Positions 41,645 through 50,216 of a stretch of 64,000 nt of DNA are shown piece after piece. The position numbers and the translations under genes were made by a program. The stretch is taken from positions 1-64,000 of the forward strand of contig NZ_BCRO01000040.1 in the NCBI RefSeq assembly GCF_001552635.1, in the 5' to 3' direction. Source of the stretch: Actinomadura hibisca NBRC 15177. GTDB lineage: Bacteria; Actinomycetota; Actinomycetes; Streptosporangiales; Streptosporangiaceae. Below the pieces are notes generated by a model. It worked only from the letters and a program-made list of their open reading frames with translations, did not search any database and was not told the origin of the DNA. Position 1 is the first letter of the stretch; each line of letters starts with the position of its first letter.

Positions 41645-42261
41645 TGACCGACGCCCTCCCCACCGGCGCCCTCGCTGCCGCCGCTCTGCCGGTCACCGCT
41701 CGGCCTTCCGACTCCCGCAACACCACCGGCCCGGACGAACCGGTGCCGCCCGGCTACCGGGCCGTCGGCGACCACCGGGTCCGCGAGCTGGTCGGCCGCG
41801 GCTTGGACGAGTTCGTCATCGGCCAGATCATCGAGCACCGGCCCGCCCGCACCGTGACCGAAACCGACCACCTGCTCACCCTGGCGCTGACCGGCAACCC
41901 CGCCCCGGTCCACAGCGACCTGGAGTTTTGCGCCGCGACCGGCCGCGACCGGCCCCTGGTGTGCGGGATGGTCACCCTCGGCATCGTGCTGGGCGCCACC
42001 GTCCGCTCCACCAGTGGCCTGACGACCGCCAACCTCGCGCTGGACGCGCTCCGCCTCGAACACCCCGTGCACGTCGGCGACACCCTGCGCGCCGAAACCC
42101 AGATCCTCGCCGCGCGCCGCTCCACCAGCCGCCCCGAGCACGGCGTGATCACCTGCCGCGTCAACGGCTACAACCAGCACCACCAGCGCGTCATCACCTT
42201 CACCCGCGCGTTCCTGGTGCCCGCCGACGCCGACCCGGTCCGCGCCACCACCGGCTACTGA
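41644..42261 (+). CDS. MaoC-like hot-dog hydratase (205 aa)
   Basis: The core matches MaoC-type enoyl-thioester hydratases: ALTGNPAPVHSDLEFCAATG, RPLVCGMVTLGIVLGATV, HPVHVGDTLRAETQIL. In the usual motif G-D-x-N-P-x-H-x-D the catalytic Asp is here Asn (GNPAPVHSD), while the His is kept; activity may be altered. The first 35 residues are Ala/Thr/Pro-rich. TGATG joins it to the CitE-like gene. A malyl-type lyase followed by a MaoC dehydratase resembles the methylmalyl-CoA/mesaconyl-CoA step of the ethylmalonyl-CoA pathway. Confidence 0.8.
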   Translation: MTDALPTGALAAAALPVTARPSDSRNTTGPDEPVPPGYRAVGDHRVRELVGRGLDEFVIGQIIEHRPARTVTETDHLLTLALTGNPAPVHSDLEFCAATGRDRPLVCGMVTLGIVLGATVRSTSGLTTANLALDALRLEHPVHVGDTLRAETQILAARRSTSRPEHGVITCRVNGYNQHHQRVITFTRAFLVPADADPVRATTGY

Positions 42262-42321
42262 CCCACCCGACCACCCCACCCGGCCACCCTGGCCGACACC
42301 AAGAACAGGAAGGAGCCCGGC

Positions 42322-43542
42322 GTGACCGACAACGACCCGGACACCTTGGACGACGTGGGCGAGGAGGCGGATGAGGAGGTGGAGGTGGTGGCCGCTGATG
42401 AAGCCCTGTGGAACCGGTACACCGACCTGGCCACGCGCAGCTACGGCCACCCCATCCCCGACCTCGCCCACCTTCAGCCCTACGCCGACACCCGGGTCGC
42501 GCTACGCGGCGGCCAGGTCATCGCAGGCGGCCTCGGCCTGCTGGTCCCGCAGTATTTCGGCGGGCGTCCCGTCCCTGCGGCATGCATGGCCGCCGGATGC
42601 GTCGCCCCCGAAGAACGCGGCCGCCACCTCACCACCCGCCTGCTGGCCGACCGGATCCGCCCGCTGCGCGACCAGGGCGCGGTCCTGGCGACGGTGTGGA
42701 CCACCTCCAGCGGATACGGGCACCGGCTCGGGTGGGCCGCCCCCGCACCGGCGTTCACCTGGACGATCCCCACCGAGGAACTGCGGCGCAGCTTTCCCGA
42801 CACCGGCTACCAGATCAGCCACGGCACCAGCCCCCAGACGCCATCGCTACAGCAAGAGCTGGCCGCTGGCTGGAACGGGCCCTGGCAGCGTCCGTCCTGG
42901 TGGCAGACCTGGCAGGCCGACAAACACCCCCAGTACGCCACCTACCGGTTCCACCTGCCCGGCCACGCCCCCTCCGGGCTGCTGTCGGTGGCGTCCGGCC
43001 ACGACGACACCGGGCAGCGGCAGGTCGTGGTCCACGACTTCTGGGCCCGCACCGGCGGCGACGCCGCCGCGATGCTCGCCTTCCTCGGCCGCTACAACAG
43101 CCGCATCCCCATCGTGCTGTTCCAGCGCACCGGCCTGCCGCCCACGCCCGTGCTCCTAGAGCAACTGCACCGCATCGGGTCGGCGGCCGCCCGGCACTGG
43201 CATCCCTGGATGATCCGCATCCTGGACCTGGGGGAGGCGATCCGGCGGCGCGGCTGGCCCCCCTCCCTCAACACCGCCATCCCGATCGAGGTCGCCGACA
43301 CTCCCACCGCACCACCCGCCCGGTACACGCTTCTGATCGGCGACGGACAAGCCGACCTGGAACCGTCCTCGGCCCCCGGCCGCTGCACCCTGACCCGCCG
43401 CCAGTTCGCCGCCTGGTATGCCGGCGGCTACCGCACCACCACCGCCGCGGCCCTCGCCGGCGTGGACGGCGACCAGGCCACCATCGCCGACCTCATCCGC
43501 GCCACCAGCGACCGCGAACCCTGGCTGCCCGAACACTTCTGA
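42322..43542 (+). CDS. Eis-like GNAT N-acetyltransferase (406 aa)
   Basis: Length and layout fit the Eis family: an N-terminal GNAT domain (YADTRVALRGGQVIAGGLGL, then MAAGCVAPEERGRHLTTRLL with the acetyl-CoA loop), a second GNAT-like domain, and a C-terminal sterol-carrier-like domain (RCTLTRRQFAAWYAGGYRTT, LAGVDGDQATIADLI). Eis proteins acetylate aminoglycosides and other amines; the C-terminal carboxylate, here EHF, takes part in catalysis. GTG 42322 has AAGGAG upstream. Tailoring of, or self-protection from, an amine-bearing product is the natural guess. Confidence 0.8.
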   Translation: MTDNDPDTLDDVGEEADEEVEVVAADEALWNRYTDLATRSYGHPIPDLAHLQPYADTRVALRGGQVIAGGLGLLVPQYFGGRPVPAACMAAGCVAPEERGRHLTTRLLADRIRPLRDQGAVLATVWTTSSGYGHRLGWAAPAPAFTWTIPTEELRRSFPDTGYQISHGTSPQTPSLQQELAAGWNGPWQRPSWWQTWQADKHPQYATYRFHLPGHAPSGLLSVASGHDDTGQRQVVVHDFWARTGGDAAAMLAFLGRYNSRIPIVLFQRTGLPPTPVLLEQLHRIGSAAARHWHPWMIRILDLGEAIRRRGWPPSLNTAIPIEVADTPTAPPARYTLLIGDGQADLEPSSAPGRCTLTRRQFAAWYAGGYRTTTAAALAGVDGDQATIADLIRATSDREPWLPEHF

Positions 43543-43731
43543 ACGGAGAACCCGCAGGTGCCCCGCCCACGCGCCGCTACGCCATCCCGTGCCGCCACCG
43601 CAGGAGATGAGAGGATGAGCGGTCCCGCCGCGGTGACGACGCTCGGCATCCCGTGCAGCACACGCGCCGCACGCGCGCCGGGGCGGGGCTGCCCCGGGAC
43701 CTCACCGCGACACCGGAGACACACCCCGACG

Positions 43732-44637
43732 ATGCGCGACACCGCCCTGCCCGACGACCTGCCCCACGGCCTGCCCGCCGATCTTCGCCCCTGGGTGGCC
43801 CGCCACCTGCCGGGCGTCACCACCGCGACCGACGTGTCCTGGAACCGTGCCAACTCCCGGGTCTGGCGCCTGGACGGCGACACCACCGCCTACCTCAAGC
43901 TCAGCCCCTCACCGCGCAGCTACGCCCGCGAGACCACCGCCTACCGGCACGCCGCCGTACTCGGCCCCGGTCAGGCAGCGCGGATGCTGGCCGCCGACCC
44001 GGTTCTGCAGGCCGTCCTGACCACCGCGCTGCCCGGACGCATCGTCCGGGACCTGCCCCTTGATCCAGCGGTCGAGACCCGGGTGCACGAGTTCGCCGGG
44101 CGGCTTCTGCGCCGCTGGCACAGCCATCTCGAAACCGCCGCGCCGCACGCCCGGCAGGCGCTGAGGAAAGAGCTGGCCGACCAGGCCGCTGAGGCCGCCG
44201 ACTGCCTGGACGAACTCGGCGATCGGCTGGACGGCGCCCAGCGCGCCCTGGTCCGCGACGTCGCCACCCAACTGCCCGGCCTGGCCGCCGAACTTCCGCT
44301 GGTCTACCGGCACGGCGACTACTTGCCGCGCAACTGGTTGTGGGACGCCGACGCCCAGACCCTCGCGGTGATCGACTTCGAGATGGCCGACCACGGCCTG
44401 GCCGTCCAGGACATGGTGTGGCTCCACGGCGCGGTGTGGCCGACCCGCCCCGACCTGCGGGCCGCCTTCCTCACCGGCTACGACCGTGAGCCGGCCGCGC
44501 AGGAACACCGCGTGCTGCTCCTGCTGACCGCCCGCCTGGCCGTCTCCTACCTGGCCACCGGCCTGGCCAGGAACGACACCGTTCTCATCGACCGCGGCCA
44601 TCACGCACTCAGCGCCTTGGCTCGTACCGGCGTCTGA
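43732..44637 (+). CDS. APH/choline kinase-type phosphotransferase (301 aa)
   Basis: Kinase motifs: TAYLKLSPSPRSYARETTAY (ATP-binding strand and Glu), catalytic loop LVYRHGDYLPRNWLWD, metal-binding LAVIDFEMADHGL. The family phosphorylates small hydroxylated molecules such as antibiotics, choline or hydroxyurea. I start at ATG 43732; in-frame starts at 43558 (GTG) and 43615 (ATG) have better ribosome sites but add a Pro/Arg-rich, unkinase-like stretch. About 275 bases of this gene are duplicated at 13800. It may modify the product or give resistance. Confidence 0.8.
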   Translation: MRDTALPDDLPHGLPADLRPWVARHLPGVTTATDVSWNRANSRVWRLDGDTTAYLKLSPSPRSYARETTAYRHAAVLGPGQAARMLAADPVLQAVLTTALPGRIVRDLPLDPAVETRVHEFAGRLLRRWHSHLETAAPHARQALRKELADQAAEAADCLDELGDRLDGAQRALVRDVATQLPGLAAELPLVYRHGDYLPRNWLWDADAQTLAVIDFEMADHGLAVQDMVWLHGAVWPTRPDLRAAFLTGYDREPAAQEHRVLLLLTARLAVSYLATGLARNDTVLIDRGHHALSALARTGV

Positions 44638-44713
44638 CCTCACGAAACCCGGGCGCGCCCGTGTTTCTCCGGGCCGCTCTCTACCGCATCTGCCCGCCGA
44701 AGGAGGAGGCTAG

Positions 44714-45376
44714 GTGACGACCGTCCTCATCGTGGTAGCGCACCCCGACGACGCCGAGATCGCGATGGGCATGCGCATGCTCGCGCACGCCCGCGACGGT
44801 GACCGCGTCCACGTGCACTGCCTAACCACCGGCGACCACGCTCCCGGCCACGCCTCAGAGCGTGGCCTGGTCCGTCGGAACGAATGTCTCGCGGCCGGCA
44901 AGCTGCTCGGCGTCTCGGAATACACCTTCTCCGCCATCCGCGACAGCCGGTTCACCGATCACCGAGGCGAGATCAACGCCGCCCTGGTCAATCTGGTCGA
45001 CCACACCCGACCCGACATCGTCTACACCCACTATCCCGCCGACCAGCACCTCGACCACACCACCACCGGAACCGAAGCCACCGCCGTCGCCCTGCGTGGA
45101 GCCGCGAACCTGCGCTACTTCCGCTCGCCCTACAGCATCGACTTCGAGCCGACCCTGTTCTTCATGGGCACCCCCGACCTCCTACGCGCCAAGACCAAAG
45201 CGCTCGACTGCTTCTCCTCCCAACGGCAACTCGACATGAACCTCTACCAGCAACTCGCCGAAGTCACCTACCGGCAGCACCTCCACCACCGCATCACAGC
45301 TCAGTTCCCACCCGAAGTCGACTGCGCCGAACTTTTCCTCATCGCCAGGCAAATCGAGTTCACAAAAGCCGGATGA
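44714..45376 (+). CDS. PIG-L family deacetylase (220 aa)
   Basis: The zinc-site motif AHPDDAEIAMG lies at residues 9-19 and the second metal His in THYPADQHLDHTTTG. The family removes N-acetyl groups from sugars such as GlcNAc-inositol, bacillithiol and mycothiol precursors, and glycosylated antibiotics. GTG 44714 has AAGGAGG upstream. Last gene of the biosynthetic region. With the acetyltransferase and kinase it hints at an amino-sugar or other amine in the pathway, or at acetyl protection followed by unmasking. Confidence 0.85.
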   Translation: MTTVLIVVAHPDDAEIAMGMRMLAHARDGDRVHVHCLTTGDHAPGHASERGLVRRNECLAAGKLLGVSEYTFSAIRDSRFTDHRGEINAALVNLVDHTRPDIVYTHYPADQHLDHTTTGTEATAVALRGAANLRYFRSPYSIDFEPTLFFMGTPDLLRAKTKALDCFSSQRQLDMNLYQQLAEVTYRQHLHHRITAQFPPEVDCAELFLIARQIEFTKAG

Positions 45377-45529
45377 AGCCGCCGCCACCAGCAACGGCTC
45401 GCACCGCCCCCGGCTCTTCCTGTCCACCGGGACAGCTTCATCGATGTTGATCCAGGCGAGGCCCACAGGCGTCACGTAGCCAATCCGGTACTGCTCGACG
45501 TCGATCAAGGCGTTCGGAGCGGTGATCAC
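45182..45529 (-). CDS. Hypothetical protein, 3' part antisense to the deacetylase gene
   Basis: GTG 45529 is preceded by AGGAGCACT, a good site. The first 58 residues look real (ITAPNALIDVEQYRIGYVTP, VGLAWINIDEAVPVDRKSRG). From about 45375 the frame runs antisense through the end of the deacetylase gene for 195 bases, so the natural stop may have been lost. No family is recognised. It follows the zinc-ribbon gene on the same strand. Confidence 0.45.
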   Translation of the reverse strand: MITAPNALIDVEQYRIGYVTPVGLAWINIDEAVPVDRKSRGRCEPLLVAAASSGFCELDLPGDEEKFGAVDFGWELSCDAVVEVLPVGDFGELLVEVHVELPLGGEAVERFGLGA

Positions 45530-45607
45530 ACAGTGCTCCTGGGCGGGGAAACATCGCCGCCCGAAGAGTGCACGACGCAGGCCTTCGACAGCGACTCAGA
45601 GCGGTCC

Positions 45608-45973
45608 TTACAAGCCGTTCTCGCGGTGTTGCCGAGCCGAAGACCGGCCGCGGGTCGTCGCGGCCTCGCGGCGGCCGGCGAACAACTCGTCCATGCGGTT
45701 GCGCGCGCCGCCCGCGACCGGTTCGGCGGCGCCGGCGAGATAGTCCTGGAGCTGGCGCTGCTCGACGGCGTCGCGTGAGGGGCGCTGCCCCTTCTCAGCG
45801 GCGGCGCGGACGCGGTCGGCGTGCGCGCCGACGGTTTCACCGCGCTGGTTCCGGCACGCGGTGCCCGCCCTGGCAAGACAACGCGGGCACCGTACCTCGT
45901 TGGGCCGCACGTCGCGCAGCTGGACCGTGGGCCGCTTCTCCCGGACCGGCTTCTTCTGTCCCGGCTTGCCCAT
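45608..45973 (-). CDS. Small zinc-ribbon protein (121 aa)
   Basis: A basic start (GKPGQKKPVREKRPTVQLRD) leads to a CPxC...C...H motif (CPRCLARAGTACRNQRGETV, then GAHADRVRAA). The rest is helical and Arg/Ala-rich. The same zinc element precedes the catalytic domain of the serine recombinase at 27 kb. It is frequent in small proteins of actinomycete mobile elements and presumably binds nucleic acid. ATG 45973 is chosen; ATG 45982 is in frame. Confidence 0.65.
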   Translation of the reverse strand: MGKPGQKKPVREKRPTVQLRDVRPNEVRCPRCLARAGTACRNQRGETVGAHADRVRAAAEKGQRPSRDAVEQRQLQDYLAGAAEPVAGGARNRMDELFAGRREAATTRGRSSARQHRENGL

Positions 45974-46115
45974 AACGACCATCGGCCGCAGCGGCCTTCT
46001 GATCCGACAGCGCGGCGAGCTGCTCCAGTTCGGCTCTGGTCTTGAGCACCTGCCGGTAGGCGGCGTCGCGGGCCTCGCGCTCGGCATGGCGGGGTGCCGC
46101 GCCTCCCTTCCCCAT
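45837..46115 (-). CDS. Possible helical small protein overlapping the zinc-ribbon gene
   Basis: The first 55 residues from ATG 46115 look like a genuine coiled or helical segment (HAEREARDAAYRQVLKTRAE, LEQLAALSDQKAAAADGR). The remainder overlaps the zinc-ribbon gene in another frame and is Arg/Ala/Pro-rich. One reading is a short gene that overlaps its neighbour. Another is a single longer protein split by a frameshift near 45975. No ribosome site is visible. Confidence 0.35.
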   Translation of the reverse strand: MGKGGAAPRHAEREARDAAYRQVLKTRAELEQLAALSDQKAAAADGRYGQAGTEEAGPGEAAHGPAARRAAQRGTVPALSCQGGHRVPEPAR

Positions 46116-46269
46116 GGCGATGACCGTAGAGCACGCTGCCCGTCCCCGCCTCCGAACCCTGCCGGCTGTATCTCGCGAACATCCATACAGGGAGCAGAGC
46201 CTGGCCGTCTGGCCGGGCCCTGCTCCTTTGAGTGCCCTTCGAGGTCTTTCAATCGCGCCCGGCGCGGCG

Positions 46270-46578
46270 CTAGGAGCCTGCCGCGAGCGCGTCGCGCTGG
46301 CGGATCGCCTCGTCGCGCTGACGGGTGAGTTCGGCGATCGTCTCGGCGGCCTTCTGCATGAAGGCGTCGACTTCGGGGGTGTGGTAGCCCGACAGCAGCC
46401 GCGGCACGGTGAAGGTGGTGGCGGCGACGTCGCCGGGGGTGAGCAGGACGGGGGCGGCGGCGTGGGCGGGCTTGGCTTCGTCCTGGGCGCTGCGGTCTTC
46501 CACGGCTGCGGTGAGCTGCTCGACCTGGCGGGTGAGGGCGGCGAGCTGGGCCTTGATGGCGGCGGTGTCGTCGGTCAT
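46270..46578 (-). CDS. DivIVA-domain protein (102 aa)
   Basis: A coiled-coil N-terminus (AAIKAQLAALTRQVEQLTAA) precedes a DivIVA-type element (LTPGDVAATTFTVPRLLSGY, HTPEVDAFMQKAAETIAELT) and a final coiled coil. DivIVA proteins bind curved membrane at poles and septa; this short form has only one conserved segment and may be an adaptor. ATG 46578 has AGGA upstream and begins nine bases after the methyltransferase stop, so the two are one transcript. Confidence 0.7.
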   Translation of the reverse strand: MTDDTAAIKAQLAALTRQVEQLTAAVEDRSAQDEAKPAHAAAPVLLTPGDVAATTFTVPRLLSGYHTPEVDAFMQKAAETIAELTRQRDEAIRQRDALAAGS

Positions 46579-46587
46579 GGGACTGTC

Positions 46588-47394
46588 CTAACACGCCCGG
46601 TCGCCGGCAGGAGGGACTTCGGTGTGGCTGGGGGTTTCGGTGTAGGCCATCTCCGCCAGGTAGAACCCGACGGGGCCGGAGTAGGTGACCTCGCCGAGCG
46701 TCCATGCGCTGCCCTCCAGCAGAACGGCGAGATCGTCAGGGGTGACCAGCAGCCGGTTGAACCAGGCCGACTTCCAGGTGCGGTAGCGGACCCGCATGCG
46801 GACCTGGCCGGGCAGCCGGCCGCGTTTGCGGTTGGTCTGGTGGTAGGCGCGGTGTTCGGGCAGCGGGTTGCGGGTGGGGTCGTGGCCGATGGCCAGGAGC
46901 TGCGCGCCAGGCCGGGCGAGACGGGCGAGGCTGTACAGGACGGCGGGCGCCTCCTCGCGCGAGCCGAGCAGGCCGAGGTTCCCGCCGAGCAGTGCGATGG
47001 TGTCGAACCGGCCGATGTCACCGGGGTCCAGGACGGTGCCGAGCCGGGCGTCGAGGCCCTGCGCCTGGGCGACGGCAACGGCACCGGCGGACGGGTCGAT
47101 CCCGATGACCTCACGGTCGCCGTCCATGGCGAGCATGTGTCGGCCAGCCGCGCATCCGATGTCCAGGACGCGGCCTCGGGCCAGCGCGACGGCGCGACGC
47201 TCGGCGGCGGGCCACTCGTCGGGGCTGGTGTAGTAACGGTACATGTCCTCTAAGGACACGCAGCCGTCCTCGCGTTCGATGACCTGCAGGACGCGCCCCG
47301 GAGCGGGGCCGAGGTCGTACAGGTCGCGGATGGCTGCGCCGAAACCGTCGTCGGGGGCGGCCTCGCCGTCGATGGTGCGCACGGGACGGGTCAC
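46588..47394 (-). CDS. Class I SAM-dependent methyltransferase (268 aa)
   Basis: Motif I is clear (GRVLDIGCAAGRHMLAM), then motif II (EVIGIDPSAGAVAVAQAQ) and IV (GRFDTIALLGGNLGLLG). The C-terminal half (KSAWFNRLLVTPDDLAVLLE, VTYSGPVGFYLAEM) is typical of small-molecule methyltransferases. Substrate unknown. GTG 47394 has GGAGG five bases upstream. Divergent from the XRE-deformylase fusion gene; the 164-base spacer contains a direct repeat that might be its operator. Confidence 0.8.
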   Translation of the reverse strand: MTRPVRTIDGEAAPDDGFGAAIRDLYDLGPAPGRVLQVIEREDGCVSLEDMYRYYTSPDEWPAAERRAVALARGRVLDIGCAAGRHMLAMDGDREVIGIDPSAGAVAVAQAQGLDARLGTVLDPGDIGRFDTIALLGGNLGLLGSREEAPAVLYSLARLARPGAQLLAIGHDPTRNPLPEHRAYHQTNRKRGRLPGQVRMRVRYRTWKSAWFNRLLVTPDDLAVLLEGSAWTLGEVTYSGPVGFYLAEMAYTETPSHTEVPPAGDRAC

Positions 47395-47490
47395 GTCGAC
47401 CTCCGGAGCTCAGGGCCACGGCGCGGGAGTGAGCCGCGGCTTCATGAGGACACGCCAGCTCTGGAGGGTGAGGACAGAGTGAGCTACCGT

Positions 47491-47508
47491 CATTCACGGT
47501 TCATTCAC
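47491..47508. promoter_or_regulatory. Direct repeat CATTCAC in a divergent promoter region
   Basis: CATTCAC occurs at 47491-47497 and 47502-47508, one helical turn apart, between the methyltransferase and the XRE-deformylase genes. It is a plausible binding site for the XRE domain of the latter, by position only. Confidence 0.35.
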
Positions 47509-47558
47509 ACCGCCACGGGCGTTCACGGCCGCCCGCACCCGGAGGGAGGCCCGCCAAG

Positions 47559-49064
47559 GTGACCAATATCCCACCGGCCCAACCGGAACCGTTTGGGCAG
47601 ATCGTGAAGCGATGGCGGCAAGCGCGCCGGATGACCAGCACCGCGCTGGCCGACGCGATGGGCTTCACCCGCACCTATGTGTCGCACGTCGAGCACGGGC
47701 GAGCGCCCGGATCGGCAGCGTTCGCCCGCAAGGCCGACGAGGCCCTGCACGCCGGCGGCGAGATCTGGCAGGCATGGACGACGTCGGCGGGCGGGACCGG
47801 CGGCGAGACGGGTGGCCGGGCACCGGTGACGGCGCGCGGCACGGGCGGTCTGATCGTCGAGGACGACCAGGCCGAGCTGCGCTACGACGGCCAGGTGTTC
47901 ACCGCGACCATGCGCCGCACCATCTACAACGCCGGACCCGACCCGGTGACCCGCTACCTGGTGCGGATCTCGGTCGACCGCCACCCCGGCGACCCGGCCG
48001 CCGCGATGCGCCTGTACCGGGCGCACCCGCTGACCTTCGACGACCTGCAGCTCACCGCGCGTTGCAACGGCGAACCGATGAGCTGGCGGCCCAAACATGA
48101 CCGCGACAGCTTCAAGGAGGTCTGGCTGTGCTTTGACAACGGCGACGGCCGGTTCCCGCTGTACCCGGGGGAGCGGGCGGTGCTGGAGTACTCCTACCGT
48201 GTATCGGACCAGCTGTGGGGGCCGTGGTTCCAGCGCGCGGTGCGGCTGCCGACCCACCGCCTGTCGGTGCGGCTGGTGTTCCCCGCCGGCCTGGATCCCA
48301 GGGTGTGGGGAACCGAGACCTCCGAGACCGCCGAAGCCGTCCCGCTGCACACGCCCGTCGAACACAGCACCACCGCCAGCCCAGACGGCGAGGTGGCGGT
48401 GTTCGAGTGGCGCACCTCCAATCCGCCGCTGAACGCCCGCTACCGGCTGGAGTGGGCGCTGCGCGGCCGCCCCGCCGACGGCGGGCACGGCCCGGACCTG
48501 CGAACGCCCAGCGACCGGATGCGCGCTGCCGGGATCGTCCAGCAAGGCGACCCGATCCTGGGCAGGGCCGCAGTGCCCTTCGACCTACCGGCCGAGACCG
48601 AACAGGCGCGCCGGCTCGTCGACGAGCTGCTCGCCGCGATGGTCCGGGTCCGCGAGCACCACGTGTTCGGCAAGGGCATGGGCCTGGCCGCCCCGCAGAT
48701 CGGATCACCGCGGGCGGCCGCCATCGTCCAGCCGCCCGGCGACGACGCCGAACCCGTCGTGCTGCTCAACCCGAACATCATCGCCGAGTCCGCCGAGCAC
48801 GACGAGCAGTACGAAGGATGCCTCAGCCTTTTCGACGTGCGCGGCATGGTGCCTTCTGCGCTGCGGCTGGAGGTCGAACACACCGCCCTCGACGGCACCC
48901 CGACCATCACCGTCTTCACCGACGCCATGGCGCGCCTGGTCCGCCACGAAGTCGACCACCTCGCCGGGCACTTGTACCTGGACCGGATGCGACCCGGCGT
49001 GACACCGATCAGCGTCGCCGAATATCGCGGCGCCGGCCACCCCTGGAGCTATCGCGCGCGCTGA
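47559..49064 (+). CDS. XRE HTH fused to a peptide deformylase domain (501 aa)
   Basis: Residues 9-65 are an XRE HTH (FGQIVKRWRQARRMTSTALA, TRTYVSHVEHGRAPG). Residues about 95-310 form a beta-rich domain (VFTATMRRTIYNAGPDPVTR, YPGERAVLEYSYRVSDQLWG). The C-terminal 180 residues are a deformylase with all three motifs: GMGLAAPQIG near 373-382, EGCLS with Cys421, and HEVDH with His463 and His467. A free deformylase removes formyl from new proteins. Here it is tied to DNA binding and may sense a formylated peptide, actinonin-like inhibitor or metal. GTG 47559 follows GGAGG at long spacing. Confidence 0.85.
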   Translation: MTNIPPAQPEPFGQIVKRWRQARRMTSTALADAMGFTRTYVSHVEHGRAPGSAAFARKADEALHAGGEIWQAWTTSAGGTGGETGGRAPVTARGTGGLIVEDDQAELRYDGQVFTATMRRTIYNAGPDPVTRYLVRISVDRHPGDPAAAMRLYRAHPLTFDDLQLTARCNGEPMSWRPKHDRDSFKEVWLCFDNGDGRFPLYPGERAVLEYSYRVSDQLWGPWFQRAVRLPTHRLSVRLVFPAGLDPRVWGTETSETAEAVPLHTPVEHSTTASPDGEVAVFEWRTSNPPLNARYRLEWALRGRPADGGHGPDLRTPSDRMRAAGIVQQGDPILGRAAVPFDLPAETEQARRLVDELLAAMVRVREHHVFGKGMGLAAPQIGSPRAAAIVQPPGDDAEPVVLLNPNIIAESAEHDEQYEGCLSLFDVRGMVPSALRLEVEHTALDGTPTITVFTDAMARLVRHEVDHLAGHLYLDRMRPGVTPISVAEYRGAGHPWSYRAR

Positions 49065-49090
49065 CCGCTTGCCCGCCAAGGACGGTGCGG

Positions 49091-50212
49091 CTAAAAACGC
49101 CCCGGTCGGTAGGCGGCGAGGACCTCAGCAGTTTCATCGGCGAGGATTTCCCGGCTGGTCAAGCGGGCCAGATGTGGGCCGAGAGTCATGCCGCTGTGGG
49201 TGACGACGGTGTACAGCCCCTCTTGCTGCCAGCCGATCAGGGGCCGGTCATCGGTGGGTAGTGGGCGGACGCAGCGTTTGGCCTGGGCGATACGGGCGTT
49301 CAGGCCCGGCAGGAGACGGCGTGCTCGGTCGAGCAGTTCGGCGGCCAGCTCGTCGAGGTGGGGTTGCGGAGTGGTCATGTCGATGTCGGTGTCCAGGTCG
49401 CTGGCCTCCAGCAGTAGCCGCTGACCGATGGTGGAACGTAGATAGAGGTCGGGGGTGTGCAGCAGCCCGGTCACCATGCCGGGTGCCGACGTGGTGGTGG
49501 CGATCAGGCAGGGGGCAGGTGAGCGGGGTTCGGTGGCGTCGGCCAGGGCGAGCTGCAGGCCGATCGTTGCCAGCAGGATAGGAGAGCGCCATCCTGCTGC
49601 GCAGATGGTGACGTCGGCGACCAGGTCCTGCCCAGAGGCCAACCGAACGCCGGTCACCTGGCTACCACGGGAGATCAACCGTGCCACCTGTTCTTTCAGT
49701 ACGGTGGCTCCGGCTCGGCTGGCTCGGTCGAGCAGTGCCTGTACTGCGGGGATGCCGTCCGCATAGCCTTCGCCGGGGTAGTGGGCGATCACCGCTTCTG
49801 GAGCAGGACGGCGAGCGGCGGGCTCAAGGTGCTGAAGCTGCGCCTCGGTAATGAGGCGGGCGGGGTAGTTGTGGGCGGCCAGCGCGTTGACCCGGGCGGC
49901 CAGTCGTTTCCGCGCCGAGGCGGCGGTGGCCCAGGTGATGTTGCCGACGGGACGGTACCAGGCTGGGTTGCTGAATCCGGCCGCCAGTTCCTGCCAGGTC
50001 CGCAGGGCTGCCACGCGCAGCGAGTGGTAGGCGAGGTCGCTTGGGTCGTTGGCGTTGAGCCAGGCCAAGCTGGTGCCGCTGGTGCCAGAACCGGGTGGAT
50101 GGTCGTCGATCACCGTGATCTGTACAGGCGAGGAGGCGGCAAGGCCGTCGTGGACGAGGCGGTCGGCCAGCGCGGCGCCGATGATCCCCGCGCCGACGAT
50201 GATGATGCGCAT
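49091..50212 (-). CDS. FAD-dependent amine/amino-acid oxidoreductase (373 aa)
   Basis: A DAO-fold enzyme: N-terminal dinucleotide motif MRIIIVGAGIIGAALADRL, GTSGTSLAWLNANDPS after the second strand, and the C-terminal FAD segment (LPTDDRPLIGWQQEGLYTVV, HSGMTLGPHLARL). Members oxidise D-amino acids, sarcosine or glycine. The substrate is not predictable here. It starts four bases after the stop of the XRE-TPR regulator and is almost surely controlled together with it. It converges with the deformylase fusion gene, 26 bases apart. Confidence 0.85.
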   Translation of the reverse strand: MRIIIVGAGIIGAALADRLVHDGLAASSPVQITVIDDHPPGSGTSGTSLAWLNANDPSDLAYHSLRVAALRTWQELAAGFSNPAWYRPVGNITWATAASARKRLAARVNALAAHNYPARLITEAQLQHLEPAARRPAPEAVIAHYPGEGYADGIPAVQALLDRASRAGATVLKEQVARLISRGSQVTGVRLASGQDLVADVTICAAGWRSPILLATIGLQLALADATEPRSPAPCLIATTTSAPGMVTGLLHTPDLYLRSTIGQRLLLEASDLDTDIDMTTPQPHLDELAAELLDRARRLLPGLNARIAQAKRCVRPLPTDDRPLIGWQQEGLYTVVTHSGMTLGPHLARLTSREILADETAEVLAAYRPGRF

Positions 50213-50216
50213 CCGG

